Source of the DNA: Bathymodiolus brooksi | Lineage: Eukaryota > Mollusca > Bivalvia > Mytilida > Modiolidae | Direction of reading: 5' to 3' | Assembly (NCBI GenBank): GCA_963680875.1 | Contig: OY804578.1 | Span: 103,197,689 to 103,261,688, forward strand | DNA: 64,000 nt | The notes under the pieces: generated by a model | What the model was told of the DNA's origin: nothing | The model's database searches: none | The model's input: the letters and a program-made list of their open reading frames with translations, nothing else | Translations under genes and position numbers: made by a program | Shown here: piece after piece, positions 27,181-37,939 of the stretch | How the letters are laid out: every line of letters starts with the position of its first letter | Numbering within the stretch: the first letter of the stretch is position 1

Positions 27181-27519
27181 AGAAATGACTTAGTTGTAAT
27201 CTCTACCGTGACGATGGCCGTCGTCCGAAACGCTGAAGTGGTTAATTGGAATTAGATGAACATTGATGTATAATACTTCCACGTTTTATATTGGAAACAT
27301 TAGAACAATTTAATTTTATTAACAAAAACAATATAGACAATATCAACTATTATACTCAAATGTAAATTCAAGCAAAATTTATTGATGTATTTTTATTTAT
27401 GTCAATTTATCGTAACTATATCAACATTTTAAAAATAGGATAAAAAAAAACCAAGAAATGCTACACTAATGCCACATGTCCAAATTCTATAATAGGAAAG
27501 GTATGTACAGCACATCATA
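27181..27519. other. AT-rich spacer, nothing recognised
   Basis: Low-complexity AT-rich sequence between the LINE 3' end and an R1 repeat. Confidence 0.5.
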
Positions 27520-27765
27520 GAAAAAAAAGCGTTTGAATAAACCAAACGTGTGATCAAAAGCCGTAAATGGACAGACAAAGTATACAATGACCAACACAAA
27601 AAAAAGACAAAAGGACAAACAATGATCTACAAAACACTACACAGAAGACGTAAGACCCAGTAACATGAACCCTACTAATACCAGGGGAAACTAATGTGCT
27701 CCAGGGGATTAACAGTTCCCACATCACTAGTGATACCTGTCATGTTATTGTTAATTGACACGAAT
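27520..27765 (-). repeat. Dispersed repeat R1 (minus)
   Basis: Reverse-oriented copy containing aaaggacaaacaatgat, aacatgaaccctact and, at its far end, the gtgatacctg word matching the gggtgccactagtg start of the copy at 41970. Non-coding. Confidence 0.6.
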
Positions 27766-28799
27766 ATCATCTGAAATAGTGGGGGAGACCGGTGTTCTTA
27801 AATAAATACAAACTACATAAATAAAACATTACCGCCCTTACAAATCAAATGTGAGTAAGTAAAGACAAACCGATCGTCGTTTTAACTTTGCAATCGCAAT
27901 GTCCATCACAACGTGAAGATGTGTAATTTGATAACATAAACAACACCAACCCCACCAAGATAAGGAAAAAATCAGGAGCGAACTGCGGTGTTCCGGAAGA
28001 GATTATACGAGTGCTTGTACTTCAGCTATTATTTTTGATTAATGATTTTGTTTACTTTATTAAATATATAATTATAGTATTAATAATGATCTGAAGGTAG
28101 GAAACGATGTGGTGGTTATAATATTTAGTGACGGAAAACAAAAACATTTACTATCTTCATCAGAAATAATAGGATTGTAAAAAATAATTCTTATCTAGAA
28201 TTACTAATGAAAAATCCAGTAAAGAACGGGTTCTTACGAACTAAAACAAATTTCCTTCAACTCGACAAAACATCGTTTAGAAAACATTTATGCACTTTTG
28301 AAATGATCCATATTTGGTAACAATTAACTGTCATCTGAAGAAAAAAAAATAGGACAATATTACTCCCTAACAATTCCAAACAAATACAGTAATTAGTGTT
28401 AAACCTCTGTTGTTTCCGGTGGTTGCTTCAAGACAAGAACATAATTACTAAATCGACTTTCTGTAATATAATAAAATAGTCCTTCAATATACAACATAGT
28501 ACTGTTCATCAGTTCTGTTCATCGCAATTTGTCTGCTGAATTAGAAAATAATGTTATTTTACCACATTTTGAAATGTAAGCAGAATTCTAATTTTAGCGG
28601 TATAAACATTTTAATCTGCTTACATTTTCGTCATCTTTGATTTTTTTTTCAAAGACGAAAAATTACGTTCACTCACAGATTTCCTACTGTAGAAACACAC
28701 GCCACAATCTTTTTATATTCACAAAACATTGTATGTCATTGATAATTGTTTGACTGTTGATTGCATATATATATATAATGCATATTCAGGATGAAAACA
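27766..28799. other. Spacer, no feature seen
   Basis: AT-rich sequence without a convincing open frame, repeat or RNA gene; a short (ta)n microsatellite lies near 28766. Confidence 0.5.
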
Positions 28800-29065
28800 A
28801 GTTCAAAAAGAGTTTGAATATACCCAAGGGGTAATCAGAAGCTGTAAGTCTAAGTGGAGGAAAACACAATGTCCAAAAGATAACGACAAAAGGATAAATA
28901 ATGATATACAAAACACCACAGAAAACAAGGCACGTTTGAGCAACATGAACCCCACGAAAAACAAGGCACGCTTGAGCAACATGAACCCCACGAAAAACAA
29001 GGCACACACAACTTTCTGTTCTACTTATGGCACTCCTCGTGTTGCTCTTCCTGCAAGTGCAGTGA
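28800..29065 (-). repeat. Dispersed repeat R1 (minus) with internal 36-bp tandem repeat
   Basis: A reverse R1 copy (tatacccaaggggtaatcag at its 3' side). At 28921-29004 the words aaaacaaggcacg and gagcaacatgaaccccacga repeat with a 36-base period, about 2.3 copies. Because 36 is a multiple of three, it generates repeated frames on the minus strand that are not genes. Confidence 0.65.
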
Positions 29066-29173
29066 TCAATCATGACAGAGTACAGAATGTCGGGATTTTA
29101 TTTAATTATTAAATCTGGGTATATACCCATGAATGTAGGTACATTGTATTTAGGCATGCATGTATTCCTAAAT

Positions 29174-29188
29174 GGGGGGGGGGGGGGG
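29174..29188 (+). repeat. Poly-G run (15 G)
   Basis: Uninterrupted run of 15 G; length is likely unreliable in sequencing. Confidence 0.9.
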
Positions 29189-29699
29189 TAAAATTATCTC
29201 TTTCGTCACTTCTGGCAACATACTTTTTGGAGACACAATGCACAATACGGCTTAATATTCTCCATTAACTCGTTCTGAAGTTTATTTGGCATGCTTTATC
29301 ACGTACTTATTTTATGAAAGAAAGTTTAATGACACTCCAAATCCCTTCAAGATATTTCAATATCATTATATTATCCAAAAACATAATTTGAACACTGTAA
29401 ATTGAATGCACCAGATGCATATTTCAACAAATCATGTCTCATCTTCATGGCTCGAAGCTTTGGAAATTTACAGAGTATTTAAGCTTAAAATACAAAAGGT
29501 AAAGGATATATTTCACCGCCGGCAGAACTAGCACGTATTTACTAGACAGTAAGTTAAAAGAAATACGAAAATGGAATAACGAAAAAGAGATTTGCATATA
29601 CTGCATTGTAGGATTATATAAAGCAGTTATCACATATTTATGTTATACTTTTTCAAACATTTTGCATCAAATATGACCCCGTATATTTGTTTGTTTGCT
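29189..29699. other. Spacer, no feature seen
   Basis: No domain-bearing frame; the short minus-strand frame at 29445-29633 has no recognisable feature. Confidence 0.5.
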
Positions 29700-29960
29700 T
29701 GTTTGGTGGTGTTTACACCACTTTCAACAATATTTCAGTTATATCGTGGCGGTCAGTTTTATTGATGGAGGAAACCGGAGGATCCGGAGAAAACCATCGA
29801 CCTGTCACAAGTCACTGACAAACTTTATCACATAATGTTGTACACCTCGCCCTGATCGAGATTCGCACTCACAACATCAGTTGTGATATGCACTGATTGC
29901 ATAAGTAGTTGTCAATCCATCTACCATACGATCAGGGTCACGGCGGCCACCGTATATTTG
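29700..29960 (-). mobile_element. tRNA-headed SINE (family S2)
   Basis: On the minus strand the head contains tggtagatggattgacaac and a diverged B box (gtgcgaatctcgatcag). Then come acaacattatgtgataaag, a gatggttttctccgg body, and the shared 3' core with cacgatataactgaaatatt. The head differs from S1 and S3 while the 3' core is the same, so the families share a 3' domain. Confidence 0.8.
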
Positions 29961-30993
29961 TAGTAAGTATGCTTATTTCAAATGTGTATTACATATGTAC
30001 CTCAATGTATGGTAGGTGGATTTGAATTTAGCTATGCACTACATTTATATGACAACTAAAGCTGTTCAATTTCCGTGGCGATGTATACTCAAACTAATGC
30101 TTTTGACATGTCGGTGGTTTTGTTATGGAACGGTGTTCCTTCCACAAATAGAATACAAATAGCAAAGTGGTGCGACATGAATCTAGTTGTACATTCTATT
30201 ATTTCTAGGAGGCGTAAGGGAAATATACAATATTAATTTTCATTTGGTTTATTGAGATCAACGACTGAATCACAAATGCATGGCTTTTATTAATTTTTTT
30301 CATATTCAACTTTCACACCAATCAATAATAACTAAACATTTAGTCTTTTAGAATGATACTGTATTAACGTTAACATTAACGTTTTCCGTAAAGGATTTAA
30401 TTAAGTGCTTTGTTCCATACAACGATTATCAAGAGACCCCAATTAAACAACAAAAACAATTCCTCCACTGCAGTTTATTGTAATATAAGTCGTACGTCAG
30501 ACTGTATTGTTTTATACTAATTGACTTTTTACTACCAAGAAGAATATTCAGTTATTGATAGGACGATATTTACCTACAATGGAAAATGCAAAAAATTATA
30601 TTAGAAAAGACCGAACAAATTTAAAAAAAAAGATGCTTTGCTTGACCTTGCGGCATCTTGTCGCCATGACCCACAGTGATGACAAACAAATCTAGTGTTG
30701 TTGATTGCAGTATACAACCAAATTAAAGGCTTATGCTTCAAATACTGCTTACGACTGTGTTTTTAATCATGAAGCATGAAGATATTAATGATAGGCAACC
30801 TAACACAATTCAGGCTTTTGACCTAATAAAATCACACTTTCTGATATCAATTTGGATGTTTTAGCACCTATTGTAATTTCCTGAAAACCATCCATGTTGT
30901 TTTATTTATCAGAGTATGTCCTTAGCTGTACTGTACATGTATCTTATGTTTTGCAGGTAATGGAAAACAAAAAGTGGACAAGAGCTGTCAGGG
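29961..30993. other. Spacer, no gene assigned
   Basis: AT-rich. A short stretch at about 30582-30680 reads through an A-rich frameshift as a possible peptide (DALLDLAASCRHDPQ), too weak to annotate. Confidence 0.4.
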
Positions 30994-31152
30994 AATCAGG
31001 AAGAGGAGGGTGTTGTTCCAACATCTTGGATAGATGGGAAAACTTTGAGATGGCCCTTTGGTTGCAGTGCAACACAAGCTTTGAAGGATCAGAGACCACC
31101 AGAACAGAAGCGGCTAACTTTTAAGCTGCTCAAGATCAATCTAATTAACTGA
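30994..31152 (+). pseudogene. Exon fragment of a VVPTSW-type protein
   Basis: Reading from 30994 to the TGA at 31150-31152 gives 52 codons containing EEEGVVPTSWIDGK, LRWPFG, ATQALKDQRPP and FKLLKI. From memory, this spacing (VVP-S/T-W, then a W-P pair, then a conserved basic segment) recurs in many animal uncharacterised proteins that travel with transposons. Candidate splice acceptors lie just upstream (ttatgttttgcag near 30957, tgtcag near 30990). With the first one the frame meets a TAA, so the second is needed or the fragment is dead. Family name and function are unknown. Confidence 0.45.
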
Positions 31153-31582
31153 CAAAATAGTGTTTACATGTAAATTGCATATTTCTGTTGGATCGGACAA
31201 GGGCGCGTTACGGGGTTTACATAGGGATATGATTATTTGTTTTATATCATAAACAAAAATATTCATTGTTCATTAAGGTGCCTCATTACAATAATCAGAA
31301 CTTTTAAAGCACAATTAATAACTTTGGCGCTGTACATACGCAATTCTGTGCTAAAAAAACAAGACATAAATAGCTTAATAGAGACCGATAGTTTAATATA
31401 TACTTAATTCATTTTTTAGTAAATAGTCTCAGCATAGGTAATACAAGGTTAATGTATTTCTCGCATGATAATCAAAAACAAGTAATAGTGAAGTGACAAC
31501 AGTATATACGTATTCTGTACGTGTATCACACTTTGCTAATATTTTAGTACATTTAAAGTCACATTTCTTAATAAACATCGCA
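31153..31582. other. Spacer, no feature seen
   Basis: AT-rich sequence up to the TTAA target of the next element. Confidence 0.5.
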
Positions 31583-31586
31583 TTAA

Positions 31587-32473
31587 AGGGATATTGTCTA
31601 CCACAATCGTAATTTTTTCATACCCAAAATTATTGTCGCTTTCTGTACTCACCTTCATAAAATGAAGATTAAACACCGAATTATTGGCGAATACGCTACG
31701 AAACGTTGTTTTTTTCGATTTAAAAAAGATGACCACCGTTACTGGAAGCTAATTAATTATGCACTGACATGAGCGAGGCCAAATCTATTTTTATGCCAGT
31801 AGCCCGGATGCTGCAGCATGGATGTTAAAATTCGTGTTTGCTTAACTCGCAAATACGTCCGTTTTATGCTATTCATTGACAATAATTTGCTGTTGCCAGG
31901 TGCAAGATTACATATATTGAATAATATCTACCGAAAATGATCATAGGCATCATCATAAATTCATAAAATATGAAAAACGATTTTGAGAAAAGAAGGAAAA
32001 AACATGTTCGGCTTACCTATCAAGCAAAATCTGTGCCACTTCAGCGCGAGTTTGGACGCGTAGCACTTCCTTGAGTTCGTTCCAACGGTCCAACTGATCC
32101 CCTACATATATCCTGCATTTGTTCCATTTGGAAGATACTTCACTTCTATTCATCTTTCTCTCTGAATCCGTCAAAGTCCGCTTTCTTGCACGCGTTGACA
32201 CTTTCTCTTTTGCCCAAGAACCACATGTTGTTTATTGTTTCTAAACAGTGCGCATGCTCAAGACGGGTTCACATAGAAGGAGATATGAATATATTTGAAT
32301 TCTTGTCATCCAGGACAATAATTCTGATAACGATAGTTTTGGGTCTTTTTTGTCAAAAAATCGTATCTTTTGCAGCATAACTCGGTGTTAATCTTCATTT
32401 TATGAAGGTCAGTACGGAAAACGACAATAATTTTGGGTATGAAAAAATTACGATTTTAGTAGACAATATCCCT
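31587..32473. mobile_element. TTAA-flanked DNA transposon with ~92-bp inverted repeats (Kolobok-like?)
   Basis: The left end agggatattgtctac and the right end, reversed, agree over about 92 bases with roughly six differences and one indel. TTAA lies on both sides (31583-31586 and 32474-32477). TTAA duplications are typical of piggyBac and Kolobok; ends starting AGG fit Kolobok better than the C-rich piggyBac ends, but this is inference. The 887-base element lacks a transposase frame. It carries one minus-strand exon-like frame at 32017-32201. It is therefore non-autonomous or a chimera. Confidence 0.75.
32017..32201 (-). CDS. First-exon-like ORF with RWNELK/LLD domain and splice donor
   Basis: The open frame of about 61 codons is basic at the start (RARKRTL), then RIYVGDQLDRWNELKEVLRV and EVAQILLDR. 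I recognise this as the short domain found at the start of many animal proteins of unknown role, often upstream of zinc fingers; the name is not known to me. It ends exactly at AG|GTAAGC (donor G at 32016), so it looks like a 5' coding exon. The first codon of the open frame is GTG and the true start may lie upstream. It sits wholly inside the TTAA-flanked element. No downstream exon was found within the element. Confidence 0.5.
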
Positions 32474-32705
32474 TTAAAGGACTAGTGACACCATTTTACA
32501 AAAAAATAATTATTGCTCAGATTACTTTTATTTTATGATTAATTAATAAATAAAAGCAAAAAAGCCGACAATCCTTGACTAATTAGTAAATTTCTCACTT
32601 TTTTGTTACCGCGGACGCTATCTGATTAATATTAATGAGATGGTAGGTCACGTGACATTATGATGGCCACCTTATTTACATTATAATAATACACAATGTT
32701 GTTCA

Positions 32706-33131
32706 TTTCGTCTCCGCAGAAACGATTATAAGCGATGCATTTTCATATAGTGAAAATGTATAAAGATAAAGAAGTCAAGAAAAATGTCAAAAATGTTTTT
32801 TTATCAATGTGTGACGTAAAAATATTTTTGACATTTACGTCACCGAATATGGTACTGCTTTGACAACTATTTTACATATTTTGTTCCTGTATTTAAATAC
32901 TGTTATAGTGACAGCCGGAACCTTTGAACCGTAATGAGAGCGGGAGGTTTGGCGCTTTAAAATCTGATTCAACCCACCATTTCTTTAGAAATGCCTGTAC
33001 CAAGTCAGGGTCATTACGGTTTTCACAGTTTTCCGGTTGTTGACTGATTTTGTCTGTTTATATAATTATGGGTTTTGACTTTCCCTTTGTAAGATTGTTC
33101 GGAGTTCGGTAATTTTGTTATTACCCTTATT
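32706..33131 (+). mobile_element. 5'-truncated Penelope-like element 3' end, nested
   Basis: Closely follows the sequence from about 60620 to 61042: the last codons of the PLE reverse transcriptase frame (cattttcatatagtgaaaat at the stop), then the 3' untranslated part with aaatgcctgtaccaagtcag and ending ttattacccttat. Point differences are scattered, so it is an independent, older copy. Confidence 0.85.
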
Positions 33132-33464
33132 CAAATGAGTAATTAGCTTAGACAATATCAGCAATTGCTTTTTTATCTAGTTTGTTTTTCGTTCTATCGG
33201 TGATATGCCGGAATAACTTGACCAGCATGCATTCTCGCTAGGGTAACAGTACGATATTGTTTACAAAAGTCAAAAGGACGATGCATCCAGGCAGCATTAG
33301 GAAATATGTATATATACCGTTAATATTATTACAAGTTGATTGCACATGTACAAATACAAGTTACATTGGAAACGACTATTATATATGCATACATTTACTA
33401 ACCGCGGCTTTCCTACGCTTTTCGAAAGCTCTTGGCATCGGAAGTTGAATGGGTCATCTTTCAC

Positions 33465-33751
33465 CTCTCTTCTTACTCAATGGTATCGATGGAACGGCGT
33501 CTGGCTTCAACCGTGCCTGGAATTTACCGTGAACACCTAGCTCTGCCATCCTTAAAGGGTCTTGCGTAAAACTGTCCTTGGAGAAATGCGCAGAACACAA
33601 CCTGTGACTGGGACCGGGAACGAAATTCGATCTCTTGCAGTAATGTGTCCACACTTTTCGGAGATTACTGTCTTTCGGGAATGAAAAAAAAACTTAGTCC
33701 ATTTTCCTTTTTCGCTTGGTTATTACAACCAAATGCTGCACAATAAACCAT
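33465..33751 (-). pseudogene. THAP zinc-finger domain exon with a one-base frameshift
   Basis: THAP domains are C2CH zinc-binding DNA-binding modules used by P-element, Kolobok and host proteins. From ATG at 33751 the frame reads MVYCAAFGCNNQ (the first Cys pair), then KENGLSFF. A T-run (nine A on the plus strand, 33684-33692) shifts the frame by one. The next frame continues FPKDSNLRKVWTHYCKR, SHRLCSAHF (the C-x2-H pair) and LKPDAVPS (the AVP box). All landmark THAP residues are therefore present across two frames. The exon ends at a plausible donor, AG|GTGAAAG (G at 33464). One homopolymer slip, real or a sequencing error, separates it from an intact domain. Confidence 0.8.
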
Positions 33752-34065
33752 GTTGGAATCTATTTCATCAGAACACGTGTTTATATCGTAAACAAAACAC
33801 AGTTATTGAAAGGTAAATTAGCTGTCAATCACTTCCTTCTCAAAATTTATCAAAAGAACAAATGACGTCACACAACATCAGCCTCGGTTTTGGATTGGAA
33901 AATATGCATACATTACAGGTAGCTCACTAGACAGTTATGGGCGTAAACTAGTATTTATATATTCCAAAATGGGAATAGAGACGTTTTTTTTAAATTCTTG
34001 ATACCTACTAAGTGGTTTAGTTGCAAAAAAACAGATATGATAAAATCATGTCACTAGTCCTTTAA

Positions 34066-34300
34066 GTTAAAATACGACATGAAAATCAAATACGCAACAA
34101 TTGATGGATTATTGTGCATTGAATACACTAAATTTATTAAGGGCCAGACTAGTATAACATAAATAATAATAATAATAATAAATAAATACATATAGATACA
34201 CGATAATATAATACTATAGATCCTCATATTCAATGAGCTAGTGACGACTACAGTATTACGTAATTTCTCTACTCAGCGGGTGGTTTAGATGACCGTGCGA
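34066..34300. other. Spacer with (aat)n microsatellite
   Basis: Holds an (aat)n/(aaat)n run at about 34163-34188; otherwise featureless. Confidence 0.6.
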
Positions 34301-34301
34301 T

Positions 34302-34790
34302 TTAACTGGTAAAAATGCAAAAATGCCACAACAATGCAAATATGCCACGACAATGCAAATTTAAAAGGAAAAACGCAAATATGCCTCGATAATGCAAATT
34401 TAAAAGGAAAAACGCAAATATGGCACGACAATGCAAATTTAAAAGGAAAAACGCACAAATGTCTCGACAATGCAAATTTAAAAGGAAAAACGCAAATATG
34501 CCACGACAATGCAAATTTAAAAGGACAAACGCAAAAATGCCACGACAATGCAAATTTAAAAGGAAAAACGCAAAAATGCCATGACAATGCAAATTTAAAA
34601 GGAAAAACACAAATATGCCACGACAAAGCAAATTTAAAAGGAAAAACGCAAATATGCCACGACAATGCAAATTTAAAAGGAAAAACGCAAAAATGCCACA
34701 ACAATGCAAATTTAAAAGGAAAAACGCAAAAATGCCACGACAATGCAAATTTAAAAGGAAAAACGCAACTATAACAAGACAATTCGCTAA
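34302..34790 (+). repeat. 39-bp minisatellite, ~11 copies, with ATGCAAAT in each unit
   Basis: The unit caatgcaaatttaaaaggaa then aaacgcaaatatgccacga repeats with a 39-base period from 34352. Since 39 is 13 codons, one plus frame (147 codons, unit CHDNANLKGKTQI-like) and two minus frames (166 and 149 codons) stay open together. This argues they are by-products and not genes. Every unit contains ATGCAAAT, the octamer site of POU/Oct factors. Flanks carry taactggtaaaaatgca and its reversed relative near 34847, an imperfect inverted pair. Confidence 0.9.
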
Positions 34791-35319
34791 TTTAACTGGT
34801 AAACGCTAATATAACTGGTAATCTTTAATTATTTGCATTTTACCGGTTATTTTTGCAAAAAAACGAGCATATTTGCATTTTCTATTTCCTAGTGTAATTA
34901 CATCCGCTTTATACAAGACCCGCACTCTTAGTTTTATTTTAAATACAGATGAAACTCGTTATCTCGAAGTTAACAATAGAACCAACAACGACCTAACAAA
35001 TAGTACGAAAGAACATAAAAGCAGGATTATGTATACGCATTCTTAAGTCACGATCATCACGTAGTCCACGCTGCTGGTGTATACAAGCTGTCAGGAAAGA
35101 TGAAGTCAAATAGATTTTAAATACTAAAATGTTTAGCTGTTTTTACATGTTGATGTGTCTATGACCAGTTGAATGTTGCACATGTCCAAGAAACGATGTT
35201 TTGCTACGTGATACATGTGATATATTTTAAACATAGTGCCTCTTAATAAATGTCTTAGGTCTTTATCACTATTTTTTGTTTATTTATTATACAATATAAC
35301 CTTAACCCTAACCCTTATA

Positions 35320-35592
35320 GGGCCCGGGTGACTCAATGAGTTAGGTAGTTGAATTACCTAACAACTCATACAAGCATAATTATCACCAATATGGCGTGGT
35401 TTCGCGCCCGGCTTTCTAAATTACAAAAAGGTGCACTCGACTTGCAGCCTCAAGTGATAAAGTTCACCAGTTGCTTGCCCATGGTCGGTGGTTCTCTCCA
35501 GGTACTCCGGCTTCTTCCACCACTAAAACTGGTCGCCATGATATAGCTGAAATATTGCTGAAAGTGGGTCTAAGCACCATAAATCAATCAAT
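35320..35592 (+). mobile_element. SINE S1 with 13-bp target duplication
   Basis: Head gggcccgggtgactcaatga, body ggtgcactcgac, core gccatgatatagctgaaata, tail (aatc)n. It is bounded by cctaacccttata at 35307-35319 and 35593-35605. The homologous positions in the next two tandem units (near 37240 and 38883) lack the SINE and show the undisturbed ccctaacacttata. Confidence 0.95.
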
Positions 35593-36630
35593 CCTAACCC
35601 TTATACTGAGAGGTATTTAAAACCACCACATGAGTAAGCAGTTTCTGCTTCACTAGTGGCACCCGTGGTGGTTTCTTAGCATCAGATATAACGGTTTTAT
35701 CCATATGCATCAGGATATTGAAGGGATCTTTCATAAAACTGCATTTCGTACTTGTATACGACAACATGGCCTAGGTCATAACACTACCCGGCAACTAGAT
35801 CATCGTCATGTATGCATGTCTACATGAAAAGGTTTTAACTTTTATTGAATTTTGTTTCTCTCGGAAAGGTGTACAATGACACTTGATGGGGCGAGCCCCT
35901 TAAAGTAAAGTTTAGAAATCAGGTCTAGAGTAAATGAAGGCTATAATGACTTAGTGTGTCACGGACATGAATTCCACATTTCGCTGTTCTCCATTCAACG
36001 ATTACTGAAAAGTTATAAATAATGCATTTTATGTAAAAAGACATTAAAGTGTGAAGGTAATATTTAGTTACTAGTATTTATCATTCATATTTCATATACA
36101 ATATTTTTTGAGAGAAGCATATTTATAAATTCCCTGGATAATATTGTCTAAAAGTAAGCAATTTATATGTTTATATATATTTTGTTTATGTTGAATCGAT
36201 GTCTGGGATGTCACTTTGATCACTTTCATCATCAGAATATCGAGAAGCCATGTTATCCTCGTAGGTGCAGCAGACTCATAAGAACCGAATTACGTCACAA
36301 TCTTGGCTTACCAATAGAAGATAATCATGTTAAAAAACTTCGACAATAAACCGTAAATTTGCCTGTGTTTACAGGTAAATGGTGACAAACTGAGCGTCCT
36401 AATTTGGTTTTTCTCCATTACTTATGTATCTATCTTAGTCGAGTAAGGCAATAAAATCAACCAATCAAGACCTTTGCATTTCACCTTTAAGAATATGACC
36501 AAAAATATTTTGCTTACGTTTGTGGGCAAAAATTTCAAATAATAGCCTCCGTATAAATTTTTGAAAAAAAGTGGTTTTATATGAAATATATAGAGAAAAT
36601 CGGAGTTGACGAGCAAATATGTCCACTTAC

Positions 36631-36717
36631 TGTATGCATGTGTTCTGGAACCGCACCCTTCAATGTATTATCCGGAATAAAAAGTGTTAATTTTGAAGAT
36701 AGTGTTTCAGGGAATGT
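36631..36717 (-). CDS. Candidate exon B, copy 1 (29 codons)
   Basis: Bounded by an acceptor (aatatag before 36717) and a donor (aca|gtaagt after 36631). It is 87 bases, open in the frame containing FPETLSSKLTLFIPDN and GAVPEHMHT. The same exon length and both splice signals recur in the two other units. Protein family not recognised. Confidence 0.35.
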
Positions 36718-36892
36718 CTATATTATGTAAACACTAACTTCTTTGTTCATTAACAGAAGATTTAATCTAGGAACATCATGTAAATAGTACAGAAAGGACA
36801 TATTTCAGAAGCACAAAATACATTTATTGGAAATAAACAATAAAGCCAACAACAACACTAACGACATATTTGTCAAATTTCTGGACACTCAC

Positions 36893-37021
36893 CATAAAAA
36901 AAGCAAATCTGGAAGGAGATCAATAGCTACCTGACAAATATTAGCAAAGAATTTAAAAGCAGGATTATACGCCTTCTTCAGTCCCATCCAGCACGTATTC
37001 CACGCCCCTGGTGTGTACAAA
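36893..37021 (-). CDS. Candidate exon A, copy 1 (129 bases)
   Basis: Preceded by a pyrimidine-rich acceptor (tttttcctgacag, although this copy has a tac in place of ttc upstream) and followed by g|gtgagt. The open frame contains LYTPGAWNTCWMGLKKAYNP, then FANICQVAIDLLPDLLF. The composition is protein-like (W, C and P at fixed places). The phase at the donor does not join to exon B in B's open frame, so the gene is either broken or other exons lie between. Family not recognised. Confidence 0.4.
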
Positions 37022-37939
37022 CTGTCAGGAAAAATGTAGTCAAATAGATATTAAATACAAACATGTTTACCTGTTGTTAACTTTTTATATGTCTCTGTCC
37101 AGTTGAATGTTGCACATGTCCAAGAAGCGATGATTTGTTTGGTGATATGTGTGATGTATTTTAAATAATTAACGCCTCTTAATAAATGTCTTAGTCTTTA
37201 GCACTGTTTTATTTTTTATGTATTATACAATATAAGCCTAACCCTAACACTTATACTGAGAGGTATTTAAAACCATCACACGGGTAAGTAGTTCCTGCTT
37301 CACTAGTGGCACCCGTGGTGGTTTCTTGGCAGCAGAAATAAGGGTTTTATCCATATACATCAGGACATTGTCGGGACCTTTCATAAAACTGCATTTCGTA
37401 CTTGTATACGACAACATGGCCTAGGTCATAACACTACCCGGCAACTAGATCATCGTCATGTATGCATGTCTACATGAAAAGGTTTTAACTTTTATTGAAT
37501 TTTGTTTCTCTCGGAAAGGTGTACAATGACACTTGATGGGGCGAGCCCCTTAAAGTAAAGTTTAGAAATCAGGTCTAGAGTAAATGAAGGCTATAATGAC
37601 TTAGTGTGTCACGGACATGAATTCCACATTTCGCTGTTCTCCATTCAACGATTACTGAAAAGTTATAAATAATGCATTTTATGTAAAAAGACATTAAAGT
37701 GTGAAGGTAATATTTAGTTACTAGTATTTATCATTCATATTTCATATACAATATTTTTTGAGAGAAGCATATTTATAAATTCCCTGGATAATATTGTCTA
37801 AAAGTAAGCAATTTATATGTTTATATATATTTTGTTTATGATGAATCGATGTCTGGGATGACACTTTGATCACTTTCATCATCAGAATATCGAGAAGCCA
37901 TGTTATCCTCGTAGGTGCAGCAGACTCATAAGAACCGAA

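Larger units (their letters stand above)
32478..34061. mobile_element. Second TTAA-flanked DNA transposon carrying a THAP exon (Kolobok-like)
   Basis: Ends aggactagtgaca (32478) and tgtcactagtcct (to 34061) are inverted repeats, flanked by TTAA at 32474-32477 and 34062-34065. The left TTAA is the same four bases that bound the preceding element. Inside lies a minus-strand THAP-domain exon (33465-33751). Kolobok transposases commonly carry THAP domains and target TTAA, which supports the assignment. No catalytic transposase core is visible, so this copy is internally reduced. A Penelope-like 3' fragment is nested at 32706-33131. Confidence 0.75.
35601..37250 (-). repeat. 1.65-kb array unit 1
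   Basis: Contains, on the minus strand, candidate exon A (36893-37021), candidate exon B (36631-36717) and a 21-codon acidic ORF (36186-36251). The CRE-like site is changed to ttacgtca here. Confidence 0.85.

Noticed and set aside
30582..30680. Possible peptide (DALLDLAASCRHDPQ) across an A-run frameshift
   Set aside because: Too short and needs a frameshift; no family recognised.
34285..34782. Long overlapping ORFs (147-166 codons) with 13-residue repeats
   Set aside because: Product of a 39-bp minisatellite whose period is a multiple of three; three frames are open at once.
34302..34790. CRISPR-like regular repeats
   Set aside because: Units are contiguous with no unique spacers, and the context is a eukaryotic genome.
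35299..35319. Telomere-like ccctaaccc words at the 1.65-kb unit borders
   Set aside because: Only about two repeats of the hexamer, too few for an interstitial telomere; they also serve as part of a SINE target duplication.
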